Positions 36,816 through 46,122 of a stretch of DNA of 64,000 nt are shown in pieces. Positions within the stretch are counted from its first letter, which is position 1. Every line of letters begins with the position of its first letter. The stretch covers positions 1,736,001 to 1,800,000 of the forward strand of contig NZ_SNWA01000001.1 of NCBI RefSeq assembly GCF_004361815.1. Direction: 5' to 3'. The notes beneath the pieces are model-generated. The model was not told the origin of the DNA. It saw only the letters and a program-made list of their open reading frames with translations, and did not search any database. The translations under genes were made by a program, and so were the position numbers. The stretch is from Paraburkholderia sp. BL10I2N1 (GTDB lineage: Bacteria; Pseudomonadota; Gammaproteobacteria; Burkholderiales; Burkholderiaceae).

Positions 36816-37925
36816 ATGTTCGTATTGCAACTCGGCCTGATTGGCTTGTGCATTGCGCTGTTGCCGCTGTCTTACATATGGGTCAAGGCCGACGACAACA
36901 AATTCCGCAAGCTCGTCTGGGTCACGACATTCCTGACGCTCGATCTGGTGATGTTCGGCGGCTTCACACGGCTCACCGACTCCGGACTCGGCTGCCCGGA
37001 CTGGCCCGGTTGCTACGGCACGTCGTCGCCGTTCATCGCGCATGCCGCGATCAGCGCCGCCTATCAGGCGATGCCGACAGGCCCGGTCAGCATGTCGAAG
37101 GCGTGGATCGAGATGATCCACCGCTATTTCGCAATGGCGATCGGCGTGCTGATCGTGGCGCAGACGGTGATTGCGTGGGCTGCGCGCTTTCGGCGCCGTC
37201 CGCTGCATGTTTCGCCGTGGTGGCCGATGTCGTTGCTCCTGTTGATCCTCGTGCAAGGTGCGTTCGGCGCATGGACGGTCACCATGAAGCTCCAGCCTGT
37301 GATCGTGACGATCCACCTGCTGCTGGGCCTCGCCCTACTCGGCGCGCTCGGCTGGCTGGCCGCGCGCCAGACGCCGCTCCCGGCGTACGAGCCCGAAGCG
37401 GCGCGCTGGCGCACGGCGGCGCTGGCCGGGCTAATCCTGCTGATCGTCCAGATTGCGCTTGGTGGATGGGTCAGCACGAATTACGCTGTACTCGCCTGTA
37501 CCGAATTCCCGACCTGCAATGGCCAGTGGATCCCATCGATGGATTTCGGACATGGCTTCCACCTGTGGCGTGCCCTCGGAATGACGGGCGACGGTGACGT
37601 GATCACCCAGGACGCGCTCGTGGCCATTCACTGGACGCATCGCACCTTCGCCATGGTCGTCGTCGCGTATCTGGCCTGGTTTGCGCTGAAAATGCGCCGC
37701 TTCGAGTCGCTGCGGCGGCCGGCGAACGGCGTGCTGCTCGTGGTCGTGATCCAGTTCGTCACGGGCCTGTCGAACATCGTCCTGCAATGGCCGTTGCCCG
37801 TTGCAGTCGCCCATAACGGGGGCGCGGCAATCCTGCTGCTCTTGCTCGTTATGCTAAACTTTCGAATCGCTTATAGCCGTCCCGGCCGCGCCGTGTTGCC
37901 CGCGCGCGATGCCGCGCCAGCGTGA
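36816..37925 (+). CDS. ctaA: Heme A synthase (COX15/CtaA)
   Basis: CtaA oxidises the C8 methyl of heme O to the formyl group of heme A, the cofactor of the aa3 oxidase. The 369-residue product has eight membrane helices and histidine ligands in [33 protein letters not shown] and [10 protein letters not shown]. The CxxxxxC pair that forms a periplasmic disulfide is visible as CTEFPTC. Its stop codon overlaps a GTG that could start ctaB. Heme O comes from ctaB downstream. Confidence 0.95.
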   Translation: MFVLQLGLIGLCIALLPLSYIWVKADDNKFRKLVWVTTFLTLDLVMFGGFTRLTDSGLGCPDWPGCYGTSSPFIAHAAISAAYQAMPTGPVSMSKAWIEMIHRYFAMAIGVLIVAQTVIAWAARFRRRPLHVSPWWPMSLLLLILVQGAFGAWTVTMKLQPVIVTIHLLLGLALLGALGWLAARQTPLPAYEPEAARWRTAALAGLILLIVQIALGGWVSTNYAVLACTEFPTCNGQWIPSMDFGHGFHLWRALGMTGDGDVITQDALVAIHWTHRTFAMVVVAYLAWFALKMRRFESLRRPANGVLLVVVIQFVTGLSNIVLQWPLPVAVAHNGGAAILLLLLVMLNFRIAYSRPGRAVLPARDAAPA

Positions 37926-37930
37926 CCCAC

Positions 37931-38836
37931 ATGGACAGCACAACTCTTCCCCAGACACCCGGTAGCCGGATCTCCCAATACATCGCGCTCACGAAGCCGC
38001 GTGTCACTCAGCTTGCCGTATTTTGTGCCGTGATCGGCATGTTCCTCTCGACGCCCGGCATGGTGCCGTGGACGGTGCTGATTGGCGGCACCATCGGCAT
38101 CTGGCTGCTGGCAGGCGCTGCATTCGCGATCAACTGCCTCATGGAACAGAAAGTCGACGCGATGATGCGTCGTACCGCATGGCGTCCGTCCGCGCGCGGC
38201 GAAATCACCACCGTGCAGATCCTGACGTTCTCGGCGGTGCTCGGCGGCCTCGGCATGTGGACGCTCTACACATTCACCAACGCGCTGACGATGTGGCTCA
38301 CCATCGCGACATTCGTCGGCTACGCGGTCGTCTATACGCTGCTGCTGAAACCGGCCACGCCGCAGAACATCGTGATCGGCGGGGCGTCGGGTGCGATGCC
38401 GCCGGCGCTGGGCTGGGCGGCTGTCACGGGCCATGTGCCCGGAGAAGCGTGGATCCTCGTGCTGATCATCTTCGTCTGGACGCCGCCGCATTTCTGGGCG
38501 CTCGCGCTCTATCGCCGCAAGGACTACGAAAACGCCGGCCTGCCGATGTTGCCGAACACCCACGGCGAGCAGTACACGCGGCTGCATATTCTTCTGTACA
38601 CGGTGATCCTCTTCGCGGTCACGCTGATGCCGTTCATCTCGGGCATGAGCGGCTTCGTATACCTGGCGTCGGCGGTGCTGCTCGGCGCGATCTTCCTTGC
38701 GTACGCGTGGAAGATCTACCGGGAATATTCCGACGCGCTCGCGCGTAAGACCTTTCGTTACTCGATCGTTTATCTGTCGCTGCTGTTTGCAGCGCTGCTG
38801 ATCGACCACTACGCACGTGCCCTGATCGGCGCGTAA
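37931..38836 (+). CDS. ctaB: Protoheme IX farnesyltransferase (CtaB/CyoE)
   Basis: CtaB adds the farnesyl chain to heme B to give heme O. The 301-residue UbiA-type membrane protein has the prenyl-diphosphate site [19 protein letters not shown] and the second Asp-rich region [15 protein letters not shown]. The ATG at 37931 matches the usual start; a GTG at 37922 in the same frame overlaps the ctaA stop and would give translational coupling with three extra residues. The SCO gene follows four bases after the stop. Confidence 0.93.
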   Translation: MDSTTLPQTPGSRISQYIALTKPRVTQLAVFCAVIGMFLSTPGMVPWTVLIGGTIGIWLLAGAAFAINCLMEQKVDAMMRRTAWRPSARGEITTVQILTFSAVLGGLGMWTLYTFTNALTMWLTIATFVGYAVVYTLLLKPATPQNIVIGGASGAMPPALGWAAVTGHVPGEAWILVLIIFVWTPPHFWALALYRRKDYENAGLPMLPNTHGEQYTRLHILLYTVILFAVTLMPFISGMSGFVYLASAVLLGAIFLAYAWKIYREYSDALARKTFRYSIVYLSLLFAALLIDHYARALIGA

Positions 38837-38840
38837 CACC

Positions 38841-39458
38841 ATGCTCACATTCAGGCTTGCGCGCGCTGCGCGCCTCGCCGCGGTTGCCTGCGTGCTCGGC
38901 GGCGCGCTGTTCGTTGCGGGTTGCGGCAAACCGGCGCCTTCGTTCGATAACGTCGATATCACCGGGAACACGCAGTTCGGCAGCGACTTTTCGTTGCCCG
39001 ACGCGAGCGGCAAGATACGCACGCTTGGCGATTTCAAGGGCAAGGTCGTCGTGCTGTTCTTCGGCTATACGCACTGCCCGGATGTCTGTCCGACGACGAT
39101 GGCTGAACTCTCGCAGGCACTGCAGCAACTTGGACCGGAAGAAGCGAAGCGCGTGCAGGTGCTGTTTGTCACCGTCGATCCGGAGCGCGACACGCCCACA
39201 TTGATGGGGCAATACGTGCCGGCGTTCAATCCAACGTTTATCGGCTTGCGTCCCGCGGACGAGGCTCAACTCGTCAAGGTGACGAAAGACTTCCGTGTGT
39301 ACTACGCGAAAGTGCCGGGCAAGACGCCGGACAGCTATACGATGGATCACACCGCCGCTAGCTACGTGTTCGATCCGGACGGCAAGCTGCGGCTTTTTGC
39401 CCGCGACGGCCAGGGCGCTGCACCGTGGGTCCACGACATCAAACTGCTGCTCGACTGA
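38841..39458 (+). CDS. SCO1/SenC copper chaperone lipoprotein
   Basis: SCO proteins load copper into the CuA site of subunit II. The 205-residue product has a signal peptide ending in the lipobox LFVAGC at about residue 28, and a thioredoxin-like domain with the copper site Cys79-PDV-Cys83 (FFGYTHCPDVCPTTM) and His170 in MDHTAASYVF. It closes the cox/heme A cluster and is followed by a hairpin terminator at 39464. Confidence 0.94.
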   Translation: MLTFRLARAARLAAVACVLGGALFVAGCGKPAPSFDNVDITGNTQFGSDFSLPDASGKIRTLGDFKGKVVVLFFGYTHCPDVCPTTMAELSQALQQLGPEEAKRVQVLFVTVDPERDTPTLMGQYVPAFNPTFIGLRPADEAQLVKVTKDFRVYYAKVPGKTPDSYTMDHTAASYVFDPDGKLRLFARDGQGAAPWVHDIKLLLD

Positions 39459-39463
39459 GCCGC

Positions 39464-39493
39464 AGGTGGCCGGCGCGCAGCCCGGCCACCTCT
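39464..39493 (+). terminator. Terminator of the cox assembly genes
   Basis: AGGTGGCCGG at 39464-39473 pairs exactly with CCGGCCACCT at 39482-39491 and is followed by CTTCTTTGC. The T-run is imperfect. Confidence 0.65.
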
Positions 39494-39534
39494 TCTTTGC
39501 TCCGTCTTCACCGCTGGGCGTAGCGGCGGGTTTG

Positions 39535-41496
39535 CCGCTTAGGCCGAGCTTTGACTTCTCAAATAGCCGGAATCCGCATCAGTGCTGGGTTTCGGCTATT
39601 TTCTGGGACTATCATGTAGCCATGTAAATTAGTATTTTTATTTTGAAATTCTGCTGATATCTGCTTGAATCAGTGTTCATGTATATCGAACACGTCCCCA
39701 ACCGCAACTCGCCGCCCGCCATCCTGCTGCGCGAGTCCTACCGCGACGGCAACAAGGTGAAGAAGCGCACCCTGGCCAACCTCTCGTCGCTGCCCGCCGA
39801 GGTCATCGAAGGCCTGAAGGTGCTGCTGCGCGGTGGCGTCGCAGTGCCCTCGGCCGAAGAGGCCTTCGTGATCGAGCGCAGCCTGCCGCACGGGCATGTG
39901 GCCGCGGTGCTGGGCGCGGCGCGTGCCTGCGGTGCCGGGCAGTGGTTTGCGCCTGCACCGGCCGCACTGCGCGCGGTGCTCATGGCGCTGCTGGTGGCGC
40001 GGGTGGTGTCACCCGCTTCGAAGCTCGCCACCCATCGCATGTTGCGCGACGAGACGGCGACCCACTCGTTGTCGCGCCTTCTGAACCTGGGGGACGTCGA
40101 ACTCGAGCAGGCCTATGCCGCGCTCGACTGGCTGGGCGAGGCCCAGGAAGACATCGAGAAGCGCCTGGCGAGGAAGCATCTGGCCGGCAGCATGCTGGTG
40201 CTCTATGACCTCACGTCCACGTGGGTGACCGGAGACTGCTGCGAGCTTGCCGCGCGCGGCTACAGCCGCGATGGCAAGCGTGACGATCCACAGATCGTGT
40301 TCGGGCTGGTTTGCACTCCAGAAGGCTGTCCGGTGGCCGTCGAGGTGTTTGCCGGCAACACCGCCGATCCGGCTACCGTGGCTGCCCAGGTGGAGAAACT
40401 GAAGGACCGCTATGGCATCGGCAAGATCGCCTGGGTGGGCGACCGGGGCATGCTCACGCAGGCCCGCATCGACACGGTATTGCGCCCGGCGGGGCTGGAC
40501 TGGGTGAGCAGCCTGCGCGCGCCGCAGGTGAGCGCGCTCGCCCAGGAGAAGGGGCCTTTCCAGCCCTCGCTCTTTGACGAGCGCAACCTGCTGGAGGTAA
40601 CCAGCGAGGCGTTCCCCGGTGAGCGGCTCATCGTGTGCCGCAATCCGTTGCTGGCCGAGGAGCGGACCCGCAAACGCGAGGACTTGCTGCAGGCCACTGA
40701 AGCCGAGCTGGTGAAGATCGCCGAAGCGACCACGCGTGCCCGCAACCGCCTCAAGGGCGCCGATGCCATTGCCCTGCGCGTGGGCCGCGTCATCGACCAC
40801 TACAGGATGGCCAAGCACTTCGAGCTGAGCTTCGCCGACGAGGGCTTCACGTGGACGCGCAAGGCCGATCAGATCCGGCAAGAGGCGGCGCTCGATGGCC
40901 TGTATGTGGTGCGCACCAGCGTGCCCGAACAGGACCTGCCGGCCGAAGCGGCCGTGACGGCGTACAAGGGCCTGGCGGTCGTGGAGCGCGCCTTCCGGTC
41001 GCTCAAGACAGTCGATCTGAACGTGCGCCCCATATTCCACTGGAACGCCGAGCGTGTACGGGCGCACGTCTTCCTGTGCATGCTCGCCTACTACGTCGAA
41101 TGGCACATGCGCGAGACCTTGAAGCCGATGCTGTTTGACGATGAATACATCGAGCTCGCACGCGCAACCCGGCCCTCGCCCGTGGCCAAGGCACGGCGTT
41201 CTGACCAGGCAAAAGCCAAGGATGCCACGCGGCTTGGCGAGGACGGCTTGCCCGTCCATAGCTTCCGCACGCTGCTCGATGATCTGGCCACGCTCGCTTA
41301 CAACGTCTGCCACACACCTCTGAACCCGGACGCAAAGATCGTGATGATCACGCGGCCTACACCCGTTCAGGAAAAGGCCTTCCGCCTGCTCAACATCAGC
41401 CCTGTCTGTACCCAGTAACCGACTCCCCCCGGCACGCGTAACCGCGGCAAATCAAAGACTTGCGCGCGCCGCGCGCTCAAAGTTCGGCTTAGGCAG
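39535..41496. mobile_element. IS1634-like insertion sequence (ends approximate)
   Basis: A single transposase gene is flanked by about 120 bp of AT-rich sequence on the left and 60 bp on the right. The best candidate terminal repeats are 39535-39555 and 41476-41496, matching at 16 of 21 positions in opposite orientation. I see no target-site duplication. A shorter alternative uses CTGGGT near 39582 and the CCCAG at the transposase stop. A hairpin (AATAGCCG with CGGCTATT) at 39561-39599 lies in the left arm. The element sits between the SCO gene and a broken YciI gene. Confidence 0.6.
39679..41418 (+). CDS. IS1634-family transposase
   Basis: The 579-residue product is a DDE transposase of the IS1634/IS4-like type. 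The N-terminus begins MYIEHVPNRNSPPAILLRES, a DUF4277-like region follows, then catalytic-region motifs LVLYDLTSTWVTG (first Asp), IAWVGDRGMLTQAR (second Asp) and YKGLAVVERAFRSLK with the Glu. The C-terminal part contains HVFLCMLAYYVEWHM, also characteristic. The frame is intact with no internal stop, so the element may be active. A GTG at 39673 could start two codons earlier. Base use resembles the host. Confidence 0.92.
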   Translation: MYIEHVPNRNSPPAILLRESYRDGNKVKKRTLANLSSLPAEVIEGLKVLLRGGVAVPSAEEAFVIERSLPHGHVAAVLGAARACGAGQWFAPAPAALRAVLMALLVARVVSPASKLATHRMLRDETATHSLSRLLNLGDVELEQAYAALDWLGEAQEDIEKRLARKHLAGSMLVLYDLTSTWVTGDCCELAARGYSRDGKRDDPQIVFGLVCTPEGCPVAVEVFAGNTADPATVAAQVEKLKDRYGIGKIAWVGDRGMLTQARIDTVLRPAGLDWVSSLRAPQVSALAQEKGPFQPSLFDERNLLEVTSEAFPGERLIVCRNPLLAEERTRKREDLLQATEAELVKIAEATTRARNRLKGADAIALRVGRVIDHYRMAKHFELSFADEGFTWTRKADQIRQEAALDGLYVVRTSVPEQDLPAEAAVTAYKGLAVVERAFRSLKTVDLNVRPIFHWNAERVRAHVFLCMLAYYVEWHMRETLKPMLFDDEYIELARATRPSPVAKARRSDQAKAKDATRLGEDGLPVHSFRTLLDDLATLAYNVCHTPLNPDAKIVMITRPTPVQEKAFRLLNISPVCTQ

Positions 41497-41761
41497 ACAC
41501 CGGCGACCACAGTTTGAGCCCAGGTGCCAACCGGCGTCGCCTTGAATTCCACCACGTCGTATTGAGCCACCTTTTGCCGGGCGAAGGGATTGCTCGCGAG
41601 TATCGCGTCCAGTTGGGTTCGCTCGATCGCCGACGCCAGAATGATGCCGCCGTCACGCGGCACTTTCGGTCCTGCCGCAACGAACACGCCCGAGTCGAAG
41701 GTGCGCGCCTTTTCTCAATCTCCGCCTGGCAGACCAGCCGCAGCCGCTGACCGACCCGCAT
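41489..41761 (-). pseudogene. YciI (YCII-domain) protein remnant with frameshifts
   Basis: Read on the minus strand, a YCII-domain protein is recovered only by changing frame twice. N-terminal piece: [13 protein letters not shown] one-base loss in the A-run near 41711 then leads to [35 protein letters not shown] and YDVVEFKAT. An extra C near 41541 then leads to RLAPGLKLWSPVSA and stop at 41489. YCII proteins are small dimers with a conserved His/Asp pocket and no settled general function. The usual first dozen residues are also missing. The insertion sequence ends next to it. Confidence 0.65.
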
Positions 41762-41859
41762 TGCTCAAGTCCACCCGGAATTCTGCCGTTATATCTCAGG
41801 CAATCGTTTGCGCCGACCTGGCGCGACACCGAAGAAACCACACGAAAGAGACCAATACA

Positions 41860-43629
41860 ATGAGCAGGATGAGTCTGAATCGCAAGCTGTGGCTGTCGCT
41901 TGCGCTCGTATGGCTTGGGTTGCTGGGCGTCGGCCTGTGGAGCGCGGTCGAAACGCGCAGCACCATGCTGGCCGAGCGCAAGGCCGGCATGGTGAATCTT
42001 GTCGAGGCGGCGCAAGGCGTCGTCAACGGTTATTACGCGCTGTCGCAAAGCGGCAGGATGAGCGAACCCGACGCGCAGCGCGAAGCGCTCGCCCGTCTCG
42101 CGACGATGCGCTATGGCGAATCCGGCTATCTGTTCGTGATGGACTCGAAGCCGGTCGTCCTGATGCACCCGACCTTGCCGCAAATGAACGGCAAACCGGT
42201 CGGCGATTTCAAGGATCCGGACGGCAAGCTGCTGTATGTCGCGATCGTCGATGCTGCGAATGCAGGCGGCCGTGGCTTTGCGGAATATCGTGGCCGCCTG
42301 CCGCACAGCGAGACGGCGGTGCCGAAGATCAGCTACGTCGTGCGCTTCGCCCCGTGGGACTGGAACATCACGAGCGGCGTGTTTATCCGCGACATCGATA
42401 CGACCTACTATGACACCCTGCTGGGCCACCTCGCTGTGGTGCTCGTGATCGGTGCGGTGATCTCGCTCGCGATGATCGTCATCATCCGCAATGTGCGCGG
42501 CAGCCTGGGCGGTGAGCCCGAACACGCGGCGCAGCTCGCGTCGAGCATCGCGAAGGGCGACCTGACACAGGTGATCGCGCTGCGCCCGCACGACTCGACC
42601 AGCATGATGTCAGCGATGAGCCAGATGCAGGCGCGCCTGCAACGGACCATCGCCGAGATCCGCCGGTCGGCGGAATCGATTGCGTCGGCGACAAAGCAGA
42701 TTGCCGCGGGCAATGGCGACCTCTCGCAACGCACCGAACAACAGGCCGCCTCGCTGCAGGAAACGGCCGCGAGCATGGAGCAGCTCACCGCGACGGTGAA
42801 GCAGAACGCCGACAACGCACGCCAGGCGAGCGGCCTCGCGAACAGTGCCTCGGACATCGCGACGAAGGGGAACGACGTCGTCAGCCGCGTGATCGGCACG
42901 ATGGGCGAGATCAACGAGAGTTCGCACAAGATCTCGGACATCATCGGCGTGATCGAAGGCATCGCGTTCCAGACGAATATCCTCGCACTGAATGCGGCGG
43001 TCGAAGCGGCTCGCGCGGGCGAGCAGGGCCGCGGCTTTGCGGTGGTGGCCGGCGAAGTTCGGAGCCTCGCCCAGCGTTCGGCGACCGCGGCGAAGGAAAT
43101 CAAGCAGTTAATCGGCGATTCGGTGGAGCGCGTGAACAACGGTTCGGTGCTGGTCGAGCAGGCCGGCACGACGATGGGCGAGATCCTGCAGGCCGTGCGT
43201 CGCGTGACGGACATTATGGGCGAGATTGCAGCGGCGTCCGAAGAACAGAGCAGCGGCATCTCCCAGGTGGGTCGCGCGGTGACGCAGATGGACGAGGTCA
43301 CGCAGCAGAATGCGGCGCTCGTCGAAGAAGCGGCAGCGGCCGCTGCCTCGTTGCAGGATCAGGCGGCGCGTCTGCGTGAGACGCTCAGCGCGTTTCGTGT
43401 CGACGAGCACGCGCGCCACAGGGAACCCTTTTCAGGCGCTCCGGCGAAGCCAACGAAATCGACGGCGAAACACGCTGCATTGCAGGCTTCGGGCGTGGCG
43501 GCTGCCAAACCCGCGGCTCGTCCCGTAGCACCAAAGGCGGCAGCACCGGCTCGCGCCGAACCGACCGCGCCGCCGCCAGTCGCCAACAGCCCCATTCGCG
43601 CATCCGCCGACGAGTGGACCACGTTCTGA
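41860..43629 (+). CDS. Methyl-accepting chemotaxis protein with Cache sensor
   Basis: This is an inner-membrane chemoreceptor. The 589-residue product has a first helix at about 8-28, a periplasmic single-Cache domain ([20 protein letters not shown]) to about 185, a second helix near 190-210 ([21 protein letters not shown]), HAMP, and the signalling domain with the hairpin-tip stretch [21 protein letters not shown]. The C-terminus is a Pro/Ala-rich tether ending in EWTTF, the xWxxF pentapeptide that recruits CheR/CheB in high-abundance receptors. The start at 41860 is preferred over the long upstream opening, which runs through the YciI remnant. The ligand is not shown. Confidence 0.93.
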   Translation: MSRMSLNRKLWLSLALVWLGLLGVGLWSAVETRSTMLAERKAGMVNLVEAAQGVVNGYYALSQSGRMSEPDAQREALARLATMRYGESGYLFVMDSKPVVLMHPTLPQMNGKPVGDFKDPDGKLLYVAIVDAANAGGRGFAEYRGRLPHSETAVPKISYVVRFAPWDWNITSGVFIRDIDTTYYDTLLGHLAVVLVIGAVISLAMIVIIRNVRGSLGGEPEHAAQLASSIAKGDLTQVIALRPHDSTSMMSAMSQMQARLQRTIAEIRRSAESIASATKQIAAGNGDLSQRTEQQAASLQETAASMEQLTATVKQNADNARQASGLANSASDIATKGNDVVSRVIGTMGEINESSHKISDIIGVIEGIAFQTNILALNAAVEAARAGEQGRGFAVVAGEVRSLAQRSATAAKEIKQLIGDSVERVNNGSVLVEQAGTTMGEILQAVRRVTDIMGEIAAASEEQSSGISQVGRAVTQMDEVTQQNAALVEEAAAAAASLQDQAARLRETLSAFRVDEHARHREPFSGAPAKPTKSTAKHAALQASGVAAAKPAARPVAPKAAAPARAEPTAPPPVANSPIRASADEWTTF

Positions 43630-43646
43630 TTCCACTGTGAATCCAC

Positions 43647-43673
43647 GGACGGCCTGCTCTCCGCAGGCCGTCC
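43647..43673 (+). terminator. Hairpin after the chemoreceptor gene
   Basis: GGACGGCCTGC at 43647-43657 pairs exactly with GCAGGCCGTCC at 43663-43673, 18 bp past the stop. There is no T-run, so termination strength is uncertain. Confidence 0.5.
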
Positions 43674-43902
43674 GCTGCCGCAAGCCTTACCTGCCACATC
43701 TCGCCCGGTGACCTCCGCGGCGATTCCCTGCCAGCCTTCGCGCACAGACAGCATACCGATATGCGATCGCGGTATTTCACTTCGCTGCGCGCCTATGAGA
43801 CCATTTGCGGTTCAGCGGGCTGCAAAGACAGTCCCGCCGCGCCTCTCACTGAATCACCCAGCCAGAAAACCAGGCAAATCAGGCAACACAAGCGAGAAAT
43901 AC

Positions 43903-44715
43903 ATGCAGCGCAGAAATATCCTCAAAGCCCTTTCCGTCGTGGCCGCCACGGCCGCGCTCGTCACCAGCTTCGGTGCACACGCCGACGACAAGGCCATCAA
44001 GGTCGGCACGATCGGCGGTCCCGATGCGCAGATCTGGTCGGTCGTCCAGAAAGCTGCGAAGCGCGATGGCCTGAACGTAAAGGTCGTCGAATTCAACGAT
44101 TACGCACAACTGAACGCCGCGCTCGACGCGGGCGACCTCGATGCCAACAGCTTCCAGCACCAGCCGTATCTGGAAAGCCAGATCAAGCAGCGCGGTTACA
44201 GGATCGTCAACGTTGGTCTTACGTACATCTCGCCGCTCGGCGTCTACTCGAAGAAGCTGAAGTCCCTGAAGGATCTGCCGCAAGGTGCGAAGATCGCAGT
44301 GCCGAACGATCCGTCGAACGAAAACCGCGCGCTGCTGTTGCTGCAGTCGCAGGGCGTGATCAAGCTGAAGCCGGGTGCGGCCACGAATGGCAACAGCGCG
44401 ACGCCGCTCGATGTCGCGGACAATCCGAAGAAGGTGAAGCTCTTCGAACTGGACGCGGCGCAACTGCCGCGCTCGCTGGCGGACGTCGACGCGGCCGTTA
44501 CCAATACGAACTTCGCGCTGGCCGCTGGCCTGCAGCCGACGAAGGACGCGATCGCGCTCGAAGACGTGCATAGCCCTTATGCGAACCTGATCGCCGTGCG
44601 CACGCAGGACAAGGAAAAGCCATGGGTGAAGAAACTCGTCGCCGCGTATCAGTCGGAAGACGTGCGCCAGTTCATCAAGTCGGAGTTCAAGGGTTCGATG
44701 ATCCCGTCGTTCTGA
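43903..44715 (+). CDS. metQ: MetQ/NlpA-family substrate-binding protein
   Basis: This is the binding protein of a D/L-methionine-type ABC importer. The 270-residue product has a signal peptide ending AHA-D and no lipobox cysteine, so it is periplasmic rather than a lipoprotein. The NlpA fold shows VGTIGGPDAQIW, NDYAQLNAALDAGDLDANSFQHQPYL and DAAVTNTNFALAAGL. The partner genes metN and metI are not next to it. A dyad ATACCG-N11-CGGTAT at 43753-43775 lies upstream of it in the 273-bp gap. Ligand specificity within the family cannot be told from sequence alone. Confidence 0.88.
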   Translation: MQRRNILKALSVVAATAALVTSFGAHADDKAIKVGTIGGPDAQIWSVVQKAAKRDGLNVKVVEFNDYAQLNAALDAGDLDANSFQHQPYLESQIKQRGYRIVNVGLTYISPLGVYSKKLKSLKDLPQGAKIAVPNDPSNENRALLLLQSQGVIKLKPGAATNGNSATPLDVADNPKKVKLFELDAAQLPRSLADVDAAVTNTNFALAAGLQPTKDAIALEDVHSPYANLIAVRTQDKEKPWVKKLVAAYQSEDVRQFIKSEFKGSMIPSF

Positions 44716-44744
44716 CCGGCTGCGCACGATAGCTTGCGGTATGG

Positions 44745-44774
44745 ACGCCATGGGAGACCGTGGCGTTTTTTTTT
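44745..44774 (+). terminator. Terminator of metQ
   Basis: ACGCCA at 44745-44750 pairs with TGGCGT at 44761-44766, followed by nine T residues. Confidence 0.85.
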
Positions 44775-44886
44775 GACCGCGCAATCCGCGCCGTTTCGTT
44801 GTACAGACAGGCCGCGTGTCGATGGTGCGAGCGCTGCAACATTCGCGGCCGATAATCCATTACACCCGTTCGATATCGACAACCGC

Positions 44887-46089
44887 ATGGCTTCCACGGC
44901 TCCGCCCGTTCGACTTTCCGCACCGCACATCTTCCTGATTTTTCTAAGGCTCGGGCTGACCTGCTTTGGCGGACCGGTCGCGCATATCGGCTTCTTTCGC
45001 GACGAGTTTGTCAAACGCCGCGCGTGGCTCAGTGACGAAGCTTTCGCCGACATCGTCGCGTTGTGCCAGTTCATGCCCGGACCCTCGAGCAGTCAGGTCG
45101 GAATCGCGCTCGGACTGAGGCAGGGTGGCTTGCCCGGCGCCGTCGCCGCATGGCTCGGTTTCACGTTGCCGTCGGCTGCGTTGCTGTGCGCGTTCGGCCT
45201 GGCGATGGCGCACTACGGAAACGCAGTCGGACATGGCTGGCTACAGGGCCTTCAACTCGTTGCGGTGGCCGTCGTGGCGCAGGCGCTGTGGAACATGGCG
45301 CGAACGCTTTGTCCCGATGCGCTGCGAATCACGATCGCAGCGATCGCGACCGCGCTGATGCTTGCGTTCAGTTCGCCGTTCGCACAGGTTGGCGTGCTGC
45401 TGGCCGGCGCTGTCGCCGGCTGGCTGCTGCGCGCTCACCTGCCCGAGCCGCGTGTGTCGGCGGATCAACACAGGATTGCTACACCTGCCCATTCGGCGGT
45501 CGCGCTGGTATCGTTCGTCGCGCTATTGTGCGTGCTGCCTGTGGTGGCGGCTGCGTCGGGAAGTTACGCGCTGAATCTCTTCAGCAGTTTCTTTCGCGTC
45601 GGCTCGCTTGTGTTTGGCGGTGGGCATGTGGTGCTGCCGTTGCTCGAGTCGGTTGTCGTGGGGTCAGGCTGGGTCAAGGCCGATGCGTTTATCGCCGGGT
45701 ACGGCGCCGCACAGGCGGTGCCCGGACCGCTGTTCACCTTTGCGGCGTTTCTCGGCAGCGTGTCGAGCCGGCAGCCGGCAGGCGTTGCCGGCGCAGCGAT
45801 CGCGGTCGTCGCGATCTTTCTGCCGTCGTTCCTGCTGGTGATCGGCGTGCTGCCATGGTGGGATAGTGTGCGCACGACGACCGGCGTCCGGTATGCGTTG
45901 ATGGGGGTCAACGCGGCCGTCGTCGGGTTGCTGGCCGCAGCGTTATATTCACCGCTTTGGGTGAGCGCGATTCACAACGCAACCTGTCTTGTGCTCGCCG
46001 CGGTCGCGCTGCTCCTTCTGACGATGGCGCGTTTTCCGCCGTGGCTGGTGGTGGGAATGGCAGCGGCGCTCGGATACTTCGTGCTGTGA
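44887..46089 (+). CDS. chrA: Chromate transporter ChrA (two-domain type)
   Basis: ChrA-type proteins export chromate with the proton gradient; many of these homologues have untested specificity. The 400-residue product has two CHR domains in tandem: the first with FLRLGLTCFGGPVAHIGFF and CQFMPGPSSSQVGIALG, the second with FFRVGSLVFGGGHVVLPLLE and GYGAAQAVPGPLFTFAAFLG. The open frame extends 51 codons upstream through the metQ terminator, so the ATG at 44887 is chosen. The converging MarR-GNAT gene ends 34 bp away. No chrB regulator is beside it. Confidence 0.92.
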   Translation: MASTAPPVRLSAPHIFLIFLRLGLTCFGGPVAHIGFFRDEFVKRRAWLSDEAFADIVALCQFMPGPSSSQVGIALGLRQGGLPGAVAAWLGFTLPSAALLCAFGLAMAHYGNAVGHGWLQGLQLVAVAVVAQALWNMARTLCPDALRITIAAIATALMLAFSSPFAQVGVLLAGAVAGWLLRAHLPEPRVSADQHRIATPAHSAVALVSFVALLCVLPVVAAASGSYALNLFSSFFRVGSLVFGGGHVVLPLLESVVVGSGWVKADAFIAGYGAAQAVPGPLFTFAAFLGSVSSRQPAGVAGAAIAVVAIFLPSFLLVIGVLPWWDSVRTTTGVRYALMGVNAAVVGLLAAALYSPLWVSAIHNATCLVLAAVALLLLTMARFPPWLVVGMAAALGYFVL

Positions 46090-46122
46090 TTTCGCGGCGC
46101 CACGCCGTACCGTCCACGGAGC

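Noticed and set aside
39561..39599. Hairpin AATAGCCG/CGGCTATT as terminator of the SCO gene
   Set aside because: A better placed terminator exists at 39464-39493; this hairpin more likely belongs to the left end of the insertion sequence.
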